From contig DASVRW010000002.1 of NCBI GenBank assembly GCA_036388415.1, positions 1,036,650 to 1,100,649 on the forward strand: a stretch of DNA of 64,000 nucleotides. Reading direction: 5' to 3'. Source of the DNA: Candidatus Saccharimonadales bacterium (GTDB lineage Bacteria > Patescibacteriota > Saccharimonadia > Saccharimonadales > UBA4665). Of the stretch, positions 18,985-28,627 are shown piece after piece; position 1 is the first letter of the stretch; each line of letters opens with the position of its first letter. The translations under genes and the position numbers were made by a program. The notes under the pieces were generated by a model, which did no database searches, was not told the DNA's origin, and saw only the letters and a program-made list of their open reading frames with translations.

Positions 18985-19902
18985 ATGGTTATAGTTATAT
19001 TACTCCTGCTCGGCATCTGCTTCGGGAGCTTCGTCAATGCCTTTGTCTGGCGGTTCCACGAGCAAGCCGAAATTGCTGAGCAAAAGCAGCAGGGAATTGT
19101 TAGTAAAGCCGTCCAGGCAGTCGCGGGCAAACTCCGCGGCAAACGGCAGCTGACTGCAGACGAATTGTCGATCACCAAGGGACGTAGCATGTGCGTGCAC
19201 TGCTACCATGAGCTGGCAGCCAAGGATCTGATCCCTGTTTTTAGCTATTTATGGCTGCGTGGCCGCTGTCGCTATTGCGGCCAGCCAATTCAGGATACGC
19301 CGTTGCCGGAGCTGGTCACGCCACTGCTGTTCGTCGTGTCATATCTGTTCTGGCCGATGCCGCTGAGCGGAGCAGGGTTATTCGTATTCTGTCTGTGGCT
19401 CGTGTTCCTGGTCGGGTTTGTGGCGCTTAGTCTGTATGACTTACGCTGGTACGAGCTGCCACACCGCATTGTATTGCCGCTGATTGGGCTAGCCTTGTTG
19501 CAAACGGTTGTCGTATCGACTATCTACGGCGGCGGCCTGCAGACATTGGGCAACGCCGTTGCCGGTGCGCTGATTGGGGGAGGCCTATTCTATTTACTAT
19601 ACACATTTTCGCCCAAAATCGAGCTAGATGACGGCACGCGTATCAGCAAATGGATAGGTGGCGGCGACATTACGCTTGGGACGCTGCTGGGGCTTCTGGT
19701 CGGCGGACCAGGCAATGCCTTGCTGCTGATATTTACCGCTTCACTGATCGGAACGATTATCGCAGTTCCGCTGCTGGCAGTCGGCCGAGCCGACCGGGGC
19801 AGTCACTTACCGTTTGGGCCGTTCCTGATGGCTGGAGCAATTATTGTCATGCTGTGGGGCGCCCGATTGATCGATTGGTACACGAACCAACTCGCGTTGT
19901 AG
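18985..19902 (+). CDS. pilD: prepilin peptidase PilD
   Basis: A 305-residue A24 aspartic membrane protease. It has the N-terminal zinc domain with Cys70, Cys73, Cys95 and Cys98 (two CxxC pairs), an inserted basic stretch before it, about eight membrane segments, one catalytic Asp in LYDLRWYELPH (about 152) and the other in GGGDITLGT. The zinc domain implies both cleavage and N-methylation in well-studied relatives. The ATG lies seven bases after TACTAT with no Shine-Dalgarno. Confidence 0.94.
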   Translation: MVIVILLLLGICFGSFVNAFVWRFHEQAEIAEQKQQGIVSKAVQAVAGKLRGKRQLTADELSITKGRSMCVHCYHELAAKDLIPVFSYLWLRGRCRYCGQPIQDTPLPELVTPLLFVVSYLFWPMPLSGAGLFVFCLWLVFLVGFVALSLYDLRWYELPHRIVLPLIGLALLQTVVVSTIYGGGLQTLGNAVAGALIGGGLFYLLYTFSPKIELDDGTRISKWIGGGDITLGTLLGLLVGGPGNALLLIFTASLIGTIIAVPLLAVGRADRGSHLPFGPFLMAGAIIVMLWGARLIDWYTNQLAL

Positions 19903-19986
19903 CCGCGGCTTAACGCACAAAAATGCTAAGCTATTTTGCTATTTTCTGGACAAAATGTTTATCATGCTTATGGTATACTTATAGAC

Positions 19987-20895
19987 ATGAAGCGTAGTCT
20001 TTTCTATCGATCGCTCTCCGGGGGAATGAGCCGGCACTATAAGCGCGTGTCTGCCGGCGAGGACGCTGGATTTACGATTGTCGAAACTATGATTGTTTTG
20101 CTCGTCACCAGCGCACTTTTCGCGAGTGCCGCTGCATTGATCAATGGCAGGCAGAACGCAACGTACTTTAGCCAGTCCATCCGCGATGTACAAACACAGA
20201 TGCAACGCGTCATAAGCGACGTCGGCAGCGGCTATTATCCAAATGATGGATCGATCAAATGTGAGACAGGCGGCCCCGGCGGCGGCGTAAGCTTGACATC
20301 TGGAGTCGCCGAACAGGGAACCAATAAAGGCTGCATATTCCTCGGTAAAATCATGCAGTTTGGCGTAACGCCCTCCACTGATCCAGAGGTATTCAATGAA
20401 TACACAGTAGTCGGACTAAGCGGTGCCGGCAGTGTGGCCGGGAGGAATTTAGCCGAAGCGAAAGCCCGGGTTGTGGCACGGGCCGCAGGTGAGCCGGCTA
20501 GTGTACCAAACGACTCATTTGAGCAGCGCAAGCTACTCTATGGCCTGACAGTATCGAAGATGTATTACGACGGTGTCGCTACGAACAATATTCGTGCTTT
20601 CGGTTTTAGTTCACGACTGAACAGTCTGGCTGATGATGATCCGTCGCAGCAGTTAGACCTTGTGGCCATTCCATCTAATCCTGCTCCCGTTGATACTGCA
20701 AATGGGGTCAGACAGATAAATGGCAGCCTTATAAATGCTGCCGGCTTCCCGGCAGCCGTCGTCAATCCGTCCAAAGGCATTCAAATCTGCTTCAATAGTG
20801 GTTCCACAGACCAGTCCGGATTGATAACGCTCGGCGGATCAAACCGACAGGGCAGCGTACAGCTAAAAATTTATGAGGGGCGGAACTGCGTATAA
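19987..20895 (+). CDS. prepilin-like minor pilin
   Basis: A 302-residue protein with a long leader (about 30 residues, basic) and prepilin site AG|FTIVETMIVLLVTSAL, then a large Gly/Ser/Asn-rich outer domain. ATG at 19987 is preferred: -10 TATACT (19974-19979) ends seven bases earlier, so an upstream in-frame ATG would be outside the transcript. It overlaps the following pilin gene by one base. Confidence 0.85.
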   Translation: MKRSLFYRSLSGGMSRHYKRVSAGEDAGFTIVETMIVLLVTSALFASAAALINGRQNATYFSQSIRDVQTQMQRVISDVGSGYYPNDGSIKCETGGPGGGVSLTSGVAEQGTNKGCIFLGKIMQFGVTPSTDPEVFNEYTVVGLSGAGSVAGRNLAEAKARVVARAAGEPASVPNDSFEQRKLLYGLTVSKMYYDGVATNNIRAFGFSSRLNSLADDDPSQQLDLVAIPSNPAPVDTANGVRQINGSLINAAGFPAAVVNPSKGIQICFNSGSTDQSGLITLGGSNRQGSVQLKIYEGRNCV

Positions 20896-21596
20896 TGAAC
20901 AGGTTGTCTTCGCATCAATCTACACGCACCAGGCAGGCTGGCTTCACGATCATTGAACTGCTGATCGCCACCAGCGTGTTCTCGGTAATGCTGATCGTTA
21001 TTACAGCGGCTGTACTGCAGTTCAGCCGCCAGTATTACAAAGGCGTCATATCAAGCTCGACGCAGGCGACGACGCGGGCGCTGATCGATGAGGTCAATCG
21101 TTCGCTGCAATTCAATGGCAGCAGCTTCAGTAAATTTGGCACAAACGACGGGTACTGCATTGGCGCAAAGCGCTACAGCTACAAATTGAATCAACAAGTG
21201 ATTGACGACGGCCCGAATGCAGCGGCTCACCAGAGCTACCATGCGTTGGTGACGGATACGTTTTCCGGCTGTAATACTGGAACACCACCATTGTCTCTAG
21301 CGGCGGCAAATTTCCCAGGAACAGTTGAAAACCCGCGCGAACTGCTCGGTGAGCGTATGAGGCTGCTCAAGTTTGACATCGTCGAGGTCAATGATATGTA
21401 TACTGTTACTGTCCGTGTTGCCTATGGTGACGACGATCTGCTCTGTAGTCCATCGACAACAGGTGACTGCACTAACCCCAATTCATTAGCTGGCGTGAAC
21501 AACAATATGTCTGATCTTACCTGCCGCTCAACGATCGGTTCACAATTTTGTGCAGTATCAGAGTTAACAACAACCACAAGGAAACGAGTAAACTAA
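20895..21596 (+). CDS. prepilin-like minor pilin
   Basis: A 233-residue prepilin: leader ending RQAG|FTIIELLIATSVFSV with Glu5 present, then a domain with several cysteines (CIGAKRY, CNTG, CSPSTTGDC) likely disulfide-bonded. Coupled by one-base overlaps to genes on both sides, so the three form a minor-pilin operon. Confidence 0.87.
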   Translation: MNRLSSHQSTRTRQAGFTIIELLIATSVFSVMLIVITAAVLQFSRQYYKGVISSSTQATTRALIDEVNRSLQFNGSSFSKFGTNDGYCIGAKRYSYKLNQQVIDDGPNAAAHQSYHALVTDTFSGCNTGTPPLSLAAANFPGTVENPRELLGERMRLLKFDIVEVNDMYTVTVRVAYGDDDLLCSPSTTGDCTNPNSLAGVNNNMSDLTCRSTIGSQFCAVSELTTTTRKRVN

Positions 21597-22651
21597 TGGC
21601 AAACCAAGCACTTCGACGTAGTAAATCCACAAACCAGGCCGGTATGGTATCCATTCTAGTTACTGTAATTATGATGTTCGTCATCAGCCTGATTGTCCTA
21701 GGATTTGCCCAGGTATCTCGCCGCGAGCAGCGCCAGTCGCTCGACCGCCAGCTCAGTTCGCAGGCCTTCTTCGCGGCCGAAAGCGGTGTCAATGATGCCC
21801 GCCAAAAAATTAATGATGACCTTGCAAATGGTCTCGGCGTCACTGAAAAGGAAAACTGCGAAATGGGCGAGGGGTATACTGCTGTTCCAGAAATTGACAC
21901 CGCCGTATCCTACACCTGCCTGCTGGTCACCAGCAAGCTCAAAAATTTATTCGTCAGCCCGCTGACGGCCAGTGGCCGCTCGGTAGTATTGCCAATAAAC
22001 CCTGACAGTGGACGCATCGATACGATGCGTATCAAGTGGTCGGCTCTGAACGAGCCGAGTTCTGCTGAGATAGCTCAGTGCCCTAATGATGCAAATGATG
22101 GTTTCCCGCAAAGCTCAGCCTGGGTTTGTCCCTACGGCGTTCTGCGAATGGATATCGTGCCGACTGATAGTCTGAGCCGAGCGGACACGACTAATCGACA
22201 GAAAACGATATTTCTATATCCCGTAAAGAATGGGGGTATACCGAGTCATAATTACGCCGATGCCGGTATCGACGGCACCGTCCGCGCTATATATTGCCAG
22301 CCTAGTGCAAAGATCTGCGAAGTTGATATCGCCAATATGGCCGGTTTTGATAATTACGCCTTGCGACTGAGTGCACTCTACGAGGATGGTTCAGTCGACG
22401 TCACGGTGAGCCGCGGCGGTACAAGTGTACTGCTCAAAAACGCCCAAGTTCAAATCGATGCCACCGGCAAAGCCCAGGATGTCCTGCGCCGCATCCAGGT
22501 GCGCATACCGTTCACTTCGTCGACGAACGTACCAGAGTTCGCGTTGCAATCAGGTAGCTCGATCTGCAAGCGCTTTGAGGCTAGTCCCGCTGCATTTACT
22601 ATCCCCGCTGGCTTGACCGGCCAGGATACGCGCAACCCGATGTGTCGATAA
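21596..22651 (+). CDS. PilX-like pilus protein
   Basis: A 351-residue protein starting at the ATG inside TAATG. The N-terminal segment NQAGMVSILVTVIMMFVISL followed by SSQAFFAAESGVNDAR is the arrangement of PilX-type minor pilins (AYYAAESG-like). The rest is an outer domain with cysteines. Probably part of a pilus initiation/tip complex with the two preceding pilins. Confidence 0.82.
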   Translation: MANQALRRSKSTNQAGMVSILVTVIMMFVISLIVLGFAQVSRREQRQSLDRQLSSQAFFAAESGVNDARQKINDDLANGLGVTEKENCEMGEGYTAVPEIDTAVSYTCLLVTSKLKNLFVSPLTASGRSVVLPINPDSGRIDTMRIKWSALNEPSSAEIAQCPNDANDGFPQSSAWVCPYGVLRMDIVPTDSLSRADTTNRQKTIFLYPVKNGGIPSHNYADAGIDGTVRAIYCQPSAKICEVDIANMAGFDNYALRLSALYEDGSVDVTVSRGGTSVLLKNAQVQIDATGKAQDVLRRIQVRIPFTSSTNVPEFALQSGSSICKRFEASPAAFTIPAGLTGQDTRNPMCR

Positions 22652-22751
22652 CTTTGATATATTTGTAGATTAGACTTTCGTTCATTGCCTAAGACTATTT
22701 GTGACGGGAGTGCATAAACGCGCGGATGGACGTAAGTAAGGTATGAGCCGA

Positions 22752-23669
22752 TTAATCGGCGTGCGTGCCGTGAAACTTCTCGTGAATTTTCTTGAGATGC
22801 GGATCGGTAACGTGGGTGTATATTTGGGTCGTCGCGATATTGCTGTGCCCGAGCATGGCCTGTACGCTGCGTAGATCAGCGCCGTTCATGAGTAGATCAG
22901 TCGCAAACGAATGCCGCAGCGTATGCGGGCTGACATGCTTGGTGATACCGGCCAGCAGGGCATAGTGAGCGACCAGCCGCTGCACGCTCCGAGCTGTTAG
23001 CCGATGATAGTTTCCAGATAAATCAACCGTTTTGCGGCCGCCGTAGCGGACGAACAGCGGATTGGTGCTGTCTGTCCGTTTGTCGATGTAGGCCTGCAGC
23101 CACTCGGCCGCTGCGTCGCTGATGAATATCGGCCGGTCCTTTTGGCCCTTACCGCGTACCATGAACTCCCGGCGCTTGAGATTGATGTGAGATTTATCCA
23201 GCCCTACCAGCTCAGATACGCGCAGTCCGCTGCTGAACAGCAGCTCCAGTATCGCCCGGTCGCGCAGTCCAGCTTCGGTTCGTATGTCGGGCTGGTCGAA
23301 TATCCGCTCCAACTCTTCCGGATTTAGGAACGTCACTTGTTTGCGGACAGTTTTGGCCAACTCAATTTTGTCGGCAGGCAGCGCAGGGATGTCTCGTTTG
23401 GCACAGAACTTTAGAAAGCTACGCAGGGCTATTAGATGGTAGTTTTGAGTGCTCTTTTGCAGCTCGTCAGACACATTGGTGCCCAGCCGGTTGAGCCACA
23501 GCCGCCACTTGCGGATCAGCTCCGGGTCGATATCGCTGATCTGGATATCACCAGCAAAATCGCTGAGCCGGCTCAAATAATGATCGTAGTTGGCGATCGT
23601 CTTTTGTGATCGGCCTTGCTCGACTTCGAGATATTCCAGGAAATCTACGATTGCTTTGTTATATTTCAT
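22752..23669 (-). CDS. xerD: XerC/XerD-type tyrosine recombinase
   Basis: A 305-residue site-specific recombinase with SAM-like N-terminal core-binding domain (1-100) and a catalytic domain with Arg150 (SSGLRVSEL), Lys174, His249/Arg252 (HTLRHSFA), His275 (LGHSN) and nucleophile Tyr284. Complete set of residues, usual XerC/D length; resolves chromosome dimers at dif. Could also serve mobile elements, but the housekeeping surroundings favour XerC/D. I could not pick out a dif site with confidence. Confidence 0.9.
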   Translation of the reverse strand: MKYNKAIVDFLEYLEVEQGRSQKTIANYDHYLSRLSDFAGDIQISDIDPELIRKWRLWLNRLGTNVSDELQKSTQNYHLIALRSFLKFCAKRDIPALPADKIELAKTVRKQVTFLNPEELERIFDQPDIRTEAGLRDRAILELLFSSGLRVSELVGLDKSHINLKRREFMVRGKGQKDRPIFISDAAAEWLQAYIDKRTDSTNPLFVRYGGRKTVDLSGNYHRLTARSVQRLVAHYALLAGITKHVSPHTLRHSFATDLLMNGADLRSVQAMLGHSNIATTQIYTHVTDPHLKKIHEKFHGTHAD

Positions 23670-23812
23670 CTTGCTTAAGTATAGCGCAGGCTGTCGACGT
23701 AATGACAGCAGCTTATCTCGTGCCCCTCCATAGAATCATAAGCTCGACAGCGGTGGAAATCTCACACGTATTCTGTTAAAATCAGTAAAACTAATCAGGA
23801 ACCTCACCCCGT

Positions 23813-24316
23813 ATGGAAAAAACACTTATAGTCTTCAAACCAGATGCCGTCCAGCGTGGCATCGTCGGCGAAATCATCACTCGCTTCGAACGCGTCGGCC
23901 TCAAAATCGTCGGTACCAAGATGTTGCAGCCTGACTACGACCACTACCACAAGCATTACGAAGGCATTGGCACTCTCAAGACACGCAAAGGCGACCAGAT
24001 CTTTGAATATCAGCTCAAGACCATGCTGGAAGGCCCAGTAATCGCCATGGTCCTTGAGGGCGTCGACGCCGTCGAAACCGTCCGCAAAATGGTCGGTGCT
24101 ACCGAACCCAAGTCAGCCGTCCCCGGTACCATCCGCGGCGACTATGCCCACGTCAGTTACAGCGCCGCCGATGCCAGCGGCCGCAGTGTCAACAATGTCA
24201 TTCACGCTTCAGCCGATCCCGCAGAAGCCGAGCAGGAGATTGCCCACTGGTTCAGCGACGTTGAAATGTACGACTACCAGGCAGTCCACGAGAAGTTCAC
24301 GCAGCCTAAGTCATAA
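23813..24316 (+). CDS. ndk: nucleoside diphosphate kinase
   Basis: A 167-residue Ndk: KTLIVFKPDAVQRG at the start, catalytic His131 in NNVIHASADP. Slightly longer than the usual 140-150 residues because of an insert around residues 50-65 and a C-terminal extension. Balances NTP/dNTP pools; in an organism lacking nucleotide synthesis it is central to salvage. Confidence 0.95.
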   Translation: MEKTLIVFKPDAVQRGIVGEIITRFERVGLKIVGTKMLQPDYDHYHKHYEGIGTLKTRKGDQIFEYQLKTMLEGPVIAMVLEGVDAVETVRKMVGATEPKSAVPGTIRGDYAHVSYSAADASGRSVNNVIHASADPAEAEQEIAHWFSDVEMYDYQAVHEKFTQPKS

Positions 24317-24455
24317 TCGCCACCAAATATCGCCGAAGTGGGATAATTTATAGTCGCCTCCACATTGCCCGGTTATAGTAATGGGTACTATTCGGACGCG
24401 GGTAGTCACAGTCAATATAAGTCGTTGAGACAAGTAAAAGACGGAGGACAACACT

Positions 24456-24665
24456 ATGGCAACAGGCAATCAAGGACTCGGTTCTGACAACATGAGCCAA
24501 ACAGACAAAGATAAGATCCACTCAATGGGCGGCAAGGCGAGTGGCGGCAATAACTCACGCAGCGCCAGCACCGGCAGCAGCAATGTCACCAAGAACAGCT
24601 CCGGCGGTGGCGGCATCGACAAAGACGCCCAAAAGCGTGGCGGCCAGAACAGTCGGCGCAGCTAG
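24456..24665 (+). CDS. small KGG-like stress-type protein
   Basis: A 69-residue, Gly/Ser/Asn-rich hydrophilic protein. SMGGKASGGNN and QKRGGQNS resemble the repeated GG-K/R-GG motifs of KGG (stress-induced) proteins. A clear ribosome-binding site (GGAGG) and a downstream terminator support it as a real gene. Disordered; function unknown. Confidence 0.7.
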   Translation: MATGNQGLGSDNMSQTDKDKIHSMGGKASGGNNSRSASTGSSNVTKNSSGGGGIDKDAQKRGGQNSRRS

Positions 24666-24684
24666 CCAGCATTATATAGAATAC

Positions 24685-24716
24685 AAATTCGCTCCCGAAC
24701 AGGGGGCGAATTTTTT
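24685..24716 (+). terminator. intrinsic terminator after KGG-like gene
   Basis: Stem AAATTCGCTCCC / GGGGCGAATTT with a short loop and T run. Confidence 0.88.
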
Positions 24717-24751
24717 GTTGTCTAGTATAATACGGTCGTAGCAACCATCCA

Positions 24752-24826
24752 GCCCCCGTAGTTCAATGGATAAAACAACTCCGTCCTAAGGAGAAGCTAG
24801 CGGTTCGAGTCCGTTCGGGGGCACCA
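24752..24826 (+). tRNA. tRNA-Arg (anticodon CCT)
   Basis: Acceptor GCCCCCG pairs with CGGGGGC; T-arm GGTTCGAGTCC is intact, CCA is encoded. Anticodon loop GTCCTAA gives CCT, reading AGG. The D stem has one mismatch and the first anticodon-stem pair (A-A) is open. Confidence 0.93.
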
Positions 24827-24886
24827 GATTAATGTTTAGGTGGCTCGTCGATACTACCCGCATAACAGCTGTGGTACTATCAGATT

Positions 24887-25492
24887 ATGAATAAAAAGCA
24901 TAACCACATTAAACTGAACCGTTATACGATTGGAACTCTTGTTATTTTGACCGTTTTGGTGGCATCATCCGCCGGAGTAATGATAAAGAATAATCGGGCC
25001 CAAGCTTCTCCTGCCGTCAATCAAGCGGTGCCTAGAAATGTTCAGTCGCAGTTTACCTTCAATGGGGCAGCAGATTGGCGACAAGGTCCAACACGGCTGA
25101 AAGACATGGCATTATTCCATGATATTCAAGATAGTTGTTTTACCTCAATGCAACGTAAGACAGGTAGTGTTGCTGCCGACAAAACTGAGCACGATAAAAC
25201 TAATGCTGACCTCATACGTGACGGACGCGCAGTTACACCGGGTAATGCTGTATCTGTGACGCTGCAGACAAACGACGGTCTAAAATCATACCAATTACAG
25301 CAATTCATGATTACCACACCTCCTGGCGGAGAAAAACTCCTCGGCGGCATGGAATACGGCTACCTGCCACTGTCAGAAAATGATTACATACTCATTGAAG
25401 GACACTGCGAGACGTACGAGCAGCTAGCAGCCACCATCCCAGCATTGCAGGCAATCACATTTGATGCTTCTCAAGGCGCGGCTAGTAATTAG
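24887..25492 (+). CDS. exported or membrane-anchored hypothetical protein
   Basis: A 201-residue protein with basic N-terminus and membrane segment/signal (about 14-34; RAQAS follows and could be a cleavage site), then a ~150-residue extracellular domain with two cysteines (CFTS, HCETYEQ). No family recognised. The ATG lies six bases after TACTAT without a ribosome-binding site. Confidence 0.65.
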   Translation: MNKKHNHIKLNRYTIGTLVILTVLVASSAGVMIKNNRAQASPAVNQAVPRNVQSQFTFNGAADWRQGPTRLKDMALFHDIQDSCFTSMQRKTGSVAADKTEHDKTNADLIRDGRAVTPGNAVSVTLQTNDGLKSYQLQQFMITTPPGGEKLLGGMEYGYLPLSENDYILIEGHCETYEQLAATIPALQAITFDASQGAASN

Positions 25493-25641
25493 TTGCTGGC
25501 TGGCAAATGTGTATACAGCCAGACTAGCTCCGCAATCTCATTTAATTAGTGCCTGTTTAGCATAAGCTCGGCGAGTTGTAGTTCGTTTGCAGTCACGCCG
25601 CCCCGCGAGCGGTATTATTGACTTTCCGGTATAACTTTTGT

Positions 25642-25647
25642 TATACT
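25642..25647 (+). promoter_or_regulatory. -10 box (TATACT) of the toxin-antitoxin pair
   Basis: TATACT ends six bases before ATG 25654, which makes the start at 25654 (not the ATG at 25648) the likely one and the message leaderless. Confidence 0.55.
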
Positions 25648-25653
25648 ATGTAC

Positions 25654-25893
25654 ATGAAAACTGCAATTTCAATTCCAGATAGTTTATTTCAATCAGCTGA
25701 GCAGCTGGCGTCCCGATTGGGAAAGTCCCGAAGTGAGCTGTACGCCAATGCCATTACCGATTATGTGGCCCGGCATTATGATAAAAAGGTAACTGAAAAA
25801 TTAAACACCGTGTATGGCCAAGACGATACCATAATTGACCCGGTGCTTTCCAAATTACAGGCAGCCTCACAACTGAAAAACAATTCATGGTAG
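25654..25893 (+). CDS. MazE-type ribbon-helix-helix antitoxin
   Basis: A 79-residue protein: N-terminal ribbon-helix-helix MKTAISIPDSLFQSAEQLASRLGKSRSELYANAI (beta strand then two helices), followed by an acidic C-terminal tail that would cover the toxin. It overlaps the toxin start by seven bases, the usual antitoxin-first order. RHH antitoxins bind their own promoter; the -10 box adjoining the start is the expected target. Confidence 0.85.
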   Translation: MKTAISIPDSLFQSAEQLASRLGKSRSELYANAITDYVARHYDKKVTEKLNTVYGQDDTIIDPVLSKLQAASQLKNNSW

Positions 25894-26252
25894 CAAAGAA
25901 CGCGGCCAGAAAACTAAAAAGGGGTGAGCTATGGTGGGCTGAACTCGGTGACCCAAGCGGCTCAGCTCCCAGCTTTAAACGCCCGGTGCTTGTTGTACAG
26001 GCTGATGCGTTTAACGCCAGCAAAATTAGCATGGTCGTCGTCATTGCCCTAACGTCCAACATGCGACTAGCCGAAGCCCCCGGTAACGTCAGTTTGCTGA
26101 AAAGCAAATCTGGGCTCACCAAAGACTCAGTTGCCAGCGTCTCGCAGATTATAACAATCGACAAAACTTCTCTACAAGAATCAATTGGCAGCATTGATAA
26201 ACGCGTAATGGCTCAAATCGATGACGGACTCAGACTCGTATTGGATGTGTAG
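25887..26252 (+). CDS. MazF/PemK-family mRNA interferase toxin
   Basis: A 121-residue PemK/MazF protein: KRGELWWAELGDPSGSAPSFKRPVLVVQAD is the family's N-terminal core, with the conserved RPVLVVQ strand, a later TSN segment and KDSVASVSQIITIDK. Members cleave mRNA at short sequence motifs. Key arginine/threonine region looks intact, so it is likely active. Confidence 0.9.
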   Translation: MVAKNAARKLKRGELWWAELGDPSGSAPSFKRPVLVVQADAFNASKISMVVVIALTSNMRLAEAPGNVSLLKSKSGLTKDSVASVSQIITIDKTSLQESIGSIDKRVMAQIDDGLRLVLDV

Positions 26253-26481
26253 ATCTATGACGCATAAGTGTTAGGTGGACAACAGCATAACTGCAAATTA
26301 CAACTGATTGGTTCTTGCATGGATGCTGCTTCGTCCGCCTCACGTATACTTTCTATGACAAATTTCAGTATATTCTCAGTTTTTATCACCCCCGTTAGTG
26401 GGTAATTTTGTGAGAAATCTTACTGCTTCTGGGCATATGCTGGCATATCATCTCTTTACCAACTAATAAGGAGATACCATT

Positions 26482-26688
26482 ATGGCAGACGACTACAATA
26501 CAAGAGACCGAGACTACGACCGAGTACGGGATGCGCACACTAATTCACATGTAGCTAAACTGCTATCGACACTAGCCCTCATCGCTTCTGCTATTGCACT
26601 CGCTGTGGCACTTAGCGCCATGAACAAGGCAACCGACGCACTGAACCTCGCCAACCGAAATATGACTTCCATCCAGCAGACTCCGTAA
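26482..26688 (+). CDS. small single-pass membrane protein
   Basis: A 68-residue protein with a highly charged N-terminus (Asp/Arg/Tyr) and one membrane helix (about 27-47) followed by a short Asn/Ala helix. A consensus ribosome-binding site AAGGAG precedes the ATG and a terminator follows. No family recognised. Confidence 0.68.
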   Translation: MADDYNTRDRDYDRVRDAHTNSHVAKLLSTLALIASAIALAVALSAMNKATDALNLANRNMTSIQQTP

Positions 26689-26744
26689 CAGATTCGCTTA
26701 ATCCTTAACGACCCGCTCTTCAGGGCAGGCAGAGGTACGGCCAT

Positions 26745-26772
26745 TTAGAGAGCCCCAAGCGGGCTCTCTTTG
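26745..26772 (+). terminator. intrinsic terminator
   Basis: Stem AGAGAGCCC / GGGCTCTCT with a short AAGC-type loop then T run, after the small membrane protein gene. Confidence 0.8.
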
Positions 26773-26821
26773 CTATTCATATTCCGGATGATATCTGAGA
26801 TACTGTCTGTAGATACGGCTT

Positions 26822-27394
26822 ATGGCAGAAAAATATTTCGAAGATCAATTTGACGGCGAGGAAGTCCTATTTGTTTTTCGCAAACATCCGGTTGTTATGC
26901 GCAAAGGGCTGATCATCGCCATGGCGATGTGGCTGGTCGGACCGGTCTATACGCTGGCATTAACGTACCTGCGGCCGGATAATTATCCCTCTGTCAGTTT
27001 CTTTTTCCTGAGCCTGGTCGCGAGCATCGTCCTGGGTATCGTCGTCTTTATGCCGTGGTATATCAGCTGGCATTTTAGCGTCTTTATCGTGACCGATCAG
27101 CGGCTGATACAGATTACCCAAAAGGGGTTATTCAACCGTAGCGTCGTCGATATGGGGCTGGGTCAGATACAAATGGTAAACTATCAGGTGGCTGGCCTGC
27201 AGGAAACTTTGCTGGGATTTGGTACAATAACAATGCAGACATTTGTCGGCGACCTGATAATCCATGATATTCACCATCCTGCCAAGATCCAAAAGAAGCT
27301 TTTGGAAATCCTGCGTGATAGTGGGGTAGCAGTTGATTCGTATCCAGCGCCCGGTGACGCGTCGCAGCAAGATCAAATTCCCGGGGATGCCTAA
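26822..27394 (+). CDS. bacterial PH-domain (bPH2/YdbS-like) membrane protein
   Basis: A 190-residue protein with two membrane helices (about 27-47 and 55-78) and a bPH2 domain (about 85-165) with YISWHFSVFIVTDQRLIQITQKGLFNRSVVDMGL, the classic family core. Function of this family is not well defined; envelope stress or export roles are suggested in other bacteria. It lies five bases ahead of the foldase gene, likely in one operon. Confidence 0.85.
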   Translation: MAEKYFEDQFDGEEVLFVFRKHPVVMRKGLIIAMAMWLVGPVYTLALTYLRPDNYPSVSFFFLSLVASIVLGIVVFMPWYISWHFSVFIVTDQRLIQITQKGLFNRSVVDMGLGQIQMVNYQVAGLQETLLGFGTITMQTFVGDLIIHDIHHPAKIQKKLLEILRDSGVAVDSYPAPGDASQQDQIPGDA

Positions 27395-27399
27395 ATTAT

Positions 27400-28509
27400 A
27401 TGAAGCATAAAAATTCCACATCGAAACTGAAGCTGCCGAAATTTAAACGGCCGGCTGTTCTACATGCCGTCAAACGCCGGCTGCCAGGCCGCAAAAAGTC
27501 GAGTAGCCCGCTGGAGACGCTGAGCGATCTGCCGCGTATCACCAACGAGACGATCGCCGAGCACCGCGAAGAAATCCTCGGCAGCGCTCGCAAATACATT
27601 TACCCGCTGCAGCACTCCCGCGACCGCATTCTCAAAGTGTCTGCCACGCTGCTAGTAGTAGCAGTCGTCGCTTTCTTCGCATACTGCGGACTGGCGCTGT
27701 ACAAGTTCCAATCGGCCTCGACATTTGTCTACGAAGTCACCAGAGTTATTCCATTCCCCGTGGCCAAAGCCGGCAGCAGCTTTGTATCCTACGAAAATTA
27801 TCTGTTTGAGCTGCGCCACCTGACACATTACTACGAAACGCAGCAAAAGGAAAACTTCGCGGACGAATCGGGTCGGCGCCATCTGACGAAGTTAAAGCAG
27901 GATTCTCTGCAAAAGGTTATTGATGATGCCTACGTTAAACAACTAGCCGCCAAGAACAACATTACCGTCACCAACGGGGAAGTCGAAGATCAGATCGCCC
28001 TCGTTAAGTCGCAGAACCGTCTTGGCAGCAACGACCAGATGCTGGCCGACGTCCTGAAGCAATTCTGGGGCTGGTCAATCGTTGATTTCAAACGTGAGCT
28101 CAAATCACAGCTGCTATATCAAAAGGTCGGCTCCGAGCTCGACACAGCGACGCATGCCCGTGCAGACAACGCACTTGCCGAACTACGCGGCGGGGCTGAT
28201 TTTGCGGCTGTCGCCGCAAAGGTTTCTGACGATGCGACCACCAAGGACAAGGGCGGCGCCTATCCGGCAGCAATCGGCAAAACCAGCCGCGACGTGCCAC
28301 CGCAAATTGTTGATGCGCTATTCCGTCTCAAGCCCGGAGAAACCTCAGACGTCATAGAAACCGGGTACAACCTTGAAATCCTGAAGAGTATCTCAGTCGC
28401 CGGCGATAAAGTGCAGGCTGCCCATATATCCTTCAAACTGCAGGATATATCTACCCATCTCAAACCACTCAAAGAGCAGGCCAAGCCTACCCGGTTCATA
28501 AAAGTCTAG
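27400..28509 (+). CDS. membrane-anchored peptidyl-prolyl isomerase (PrsA/SurA-like)
   Basis: A 369-residue foldase: ~78 basic cytoplasmic residues, membrane helix (80-101), SurA/PrsA-type N-terminal helical domain (about 120-245), then a parvulin rotamase domain (about 246-345; GGADFAAVAAKVSDD, GGAYPAAIGK, LKPGETSDVIET). Anchored by a helix rather than a lipid. Would fold secreted proteins such as the pilins and surface proteins. Confidence 0.9.
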   Translation: MKHKNSTSKLKLPKFKRPAVLHAVKRRLPGRKKSSSPLETLSDLPRITNETIAEHREEILGSARKYIYPLQHSRDRILKVSATLLVVAVVAFFAYCGLALYKFQSASTFVYEVTRVIPFPVAKAGSSFVSYENYLFELRHLTHYYETQQKENFADESGRRHLTKLKQDSLQKVIDDAYVKQLAAKNNITVTNGEVEDQIALVKSQNRLGSNDQMLADVLKQFWGWSIVDFKRELKSQLLYQKVGSELDTATHARADNALAELRGGADFAAVAAKVSDDATTKDKGGAYPAAIGKTSRDVPPQIVDALFRLKPGETSDVIETGYNLEILKSISVAGDKVQAAHISFKLQDISTHLKPLKEQAKPTRFIKV

Positions 28510-28627
28510 CCCGCACTCCTAATGTTGACGCCAACAGTTGCTTTTTGTGCCATAGCTTGGTATGATTACCCCTGTTGTTTACCGTACATGCGCCGCATGT
28601 GCTCTCAGCAATACCGATAACCCAGAT

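Noticed and set aside
22652..22751. dif site next to the XerC/D gene
   Set aside because: No convincing 28-base dif-like dyad could be identified by eye.
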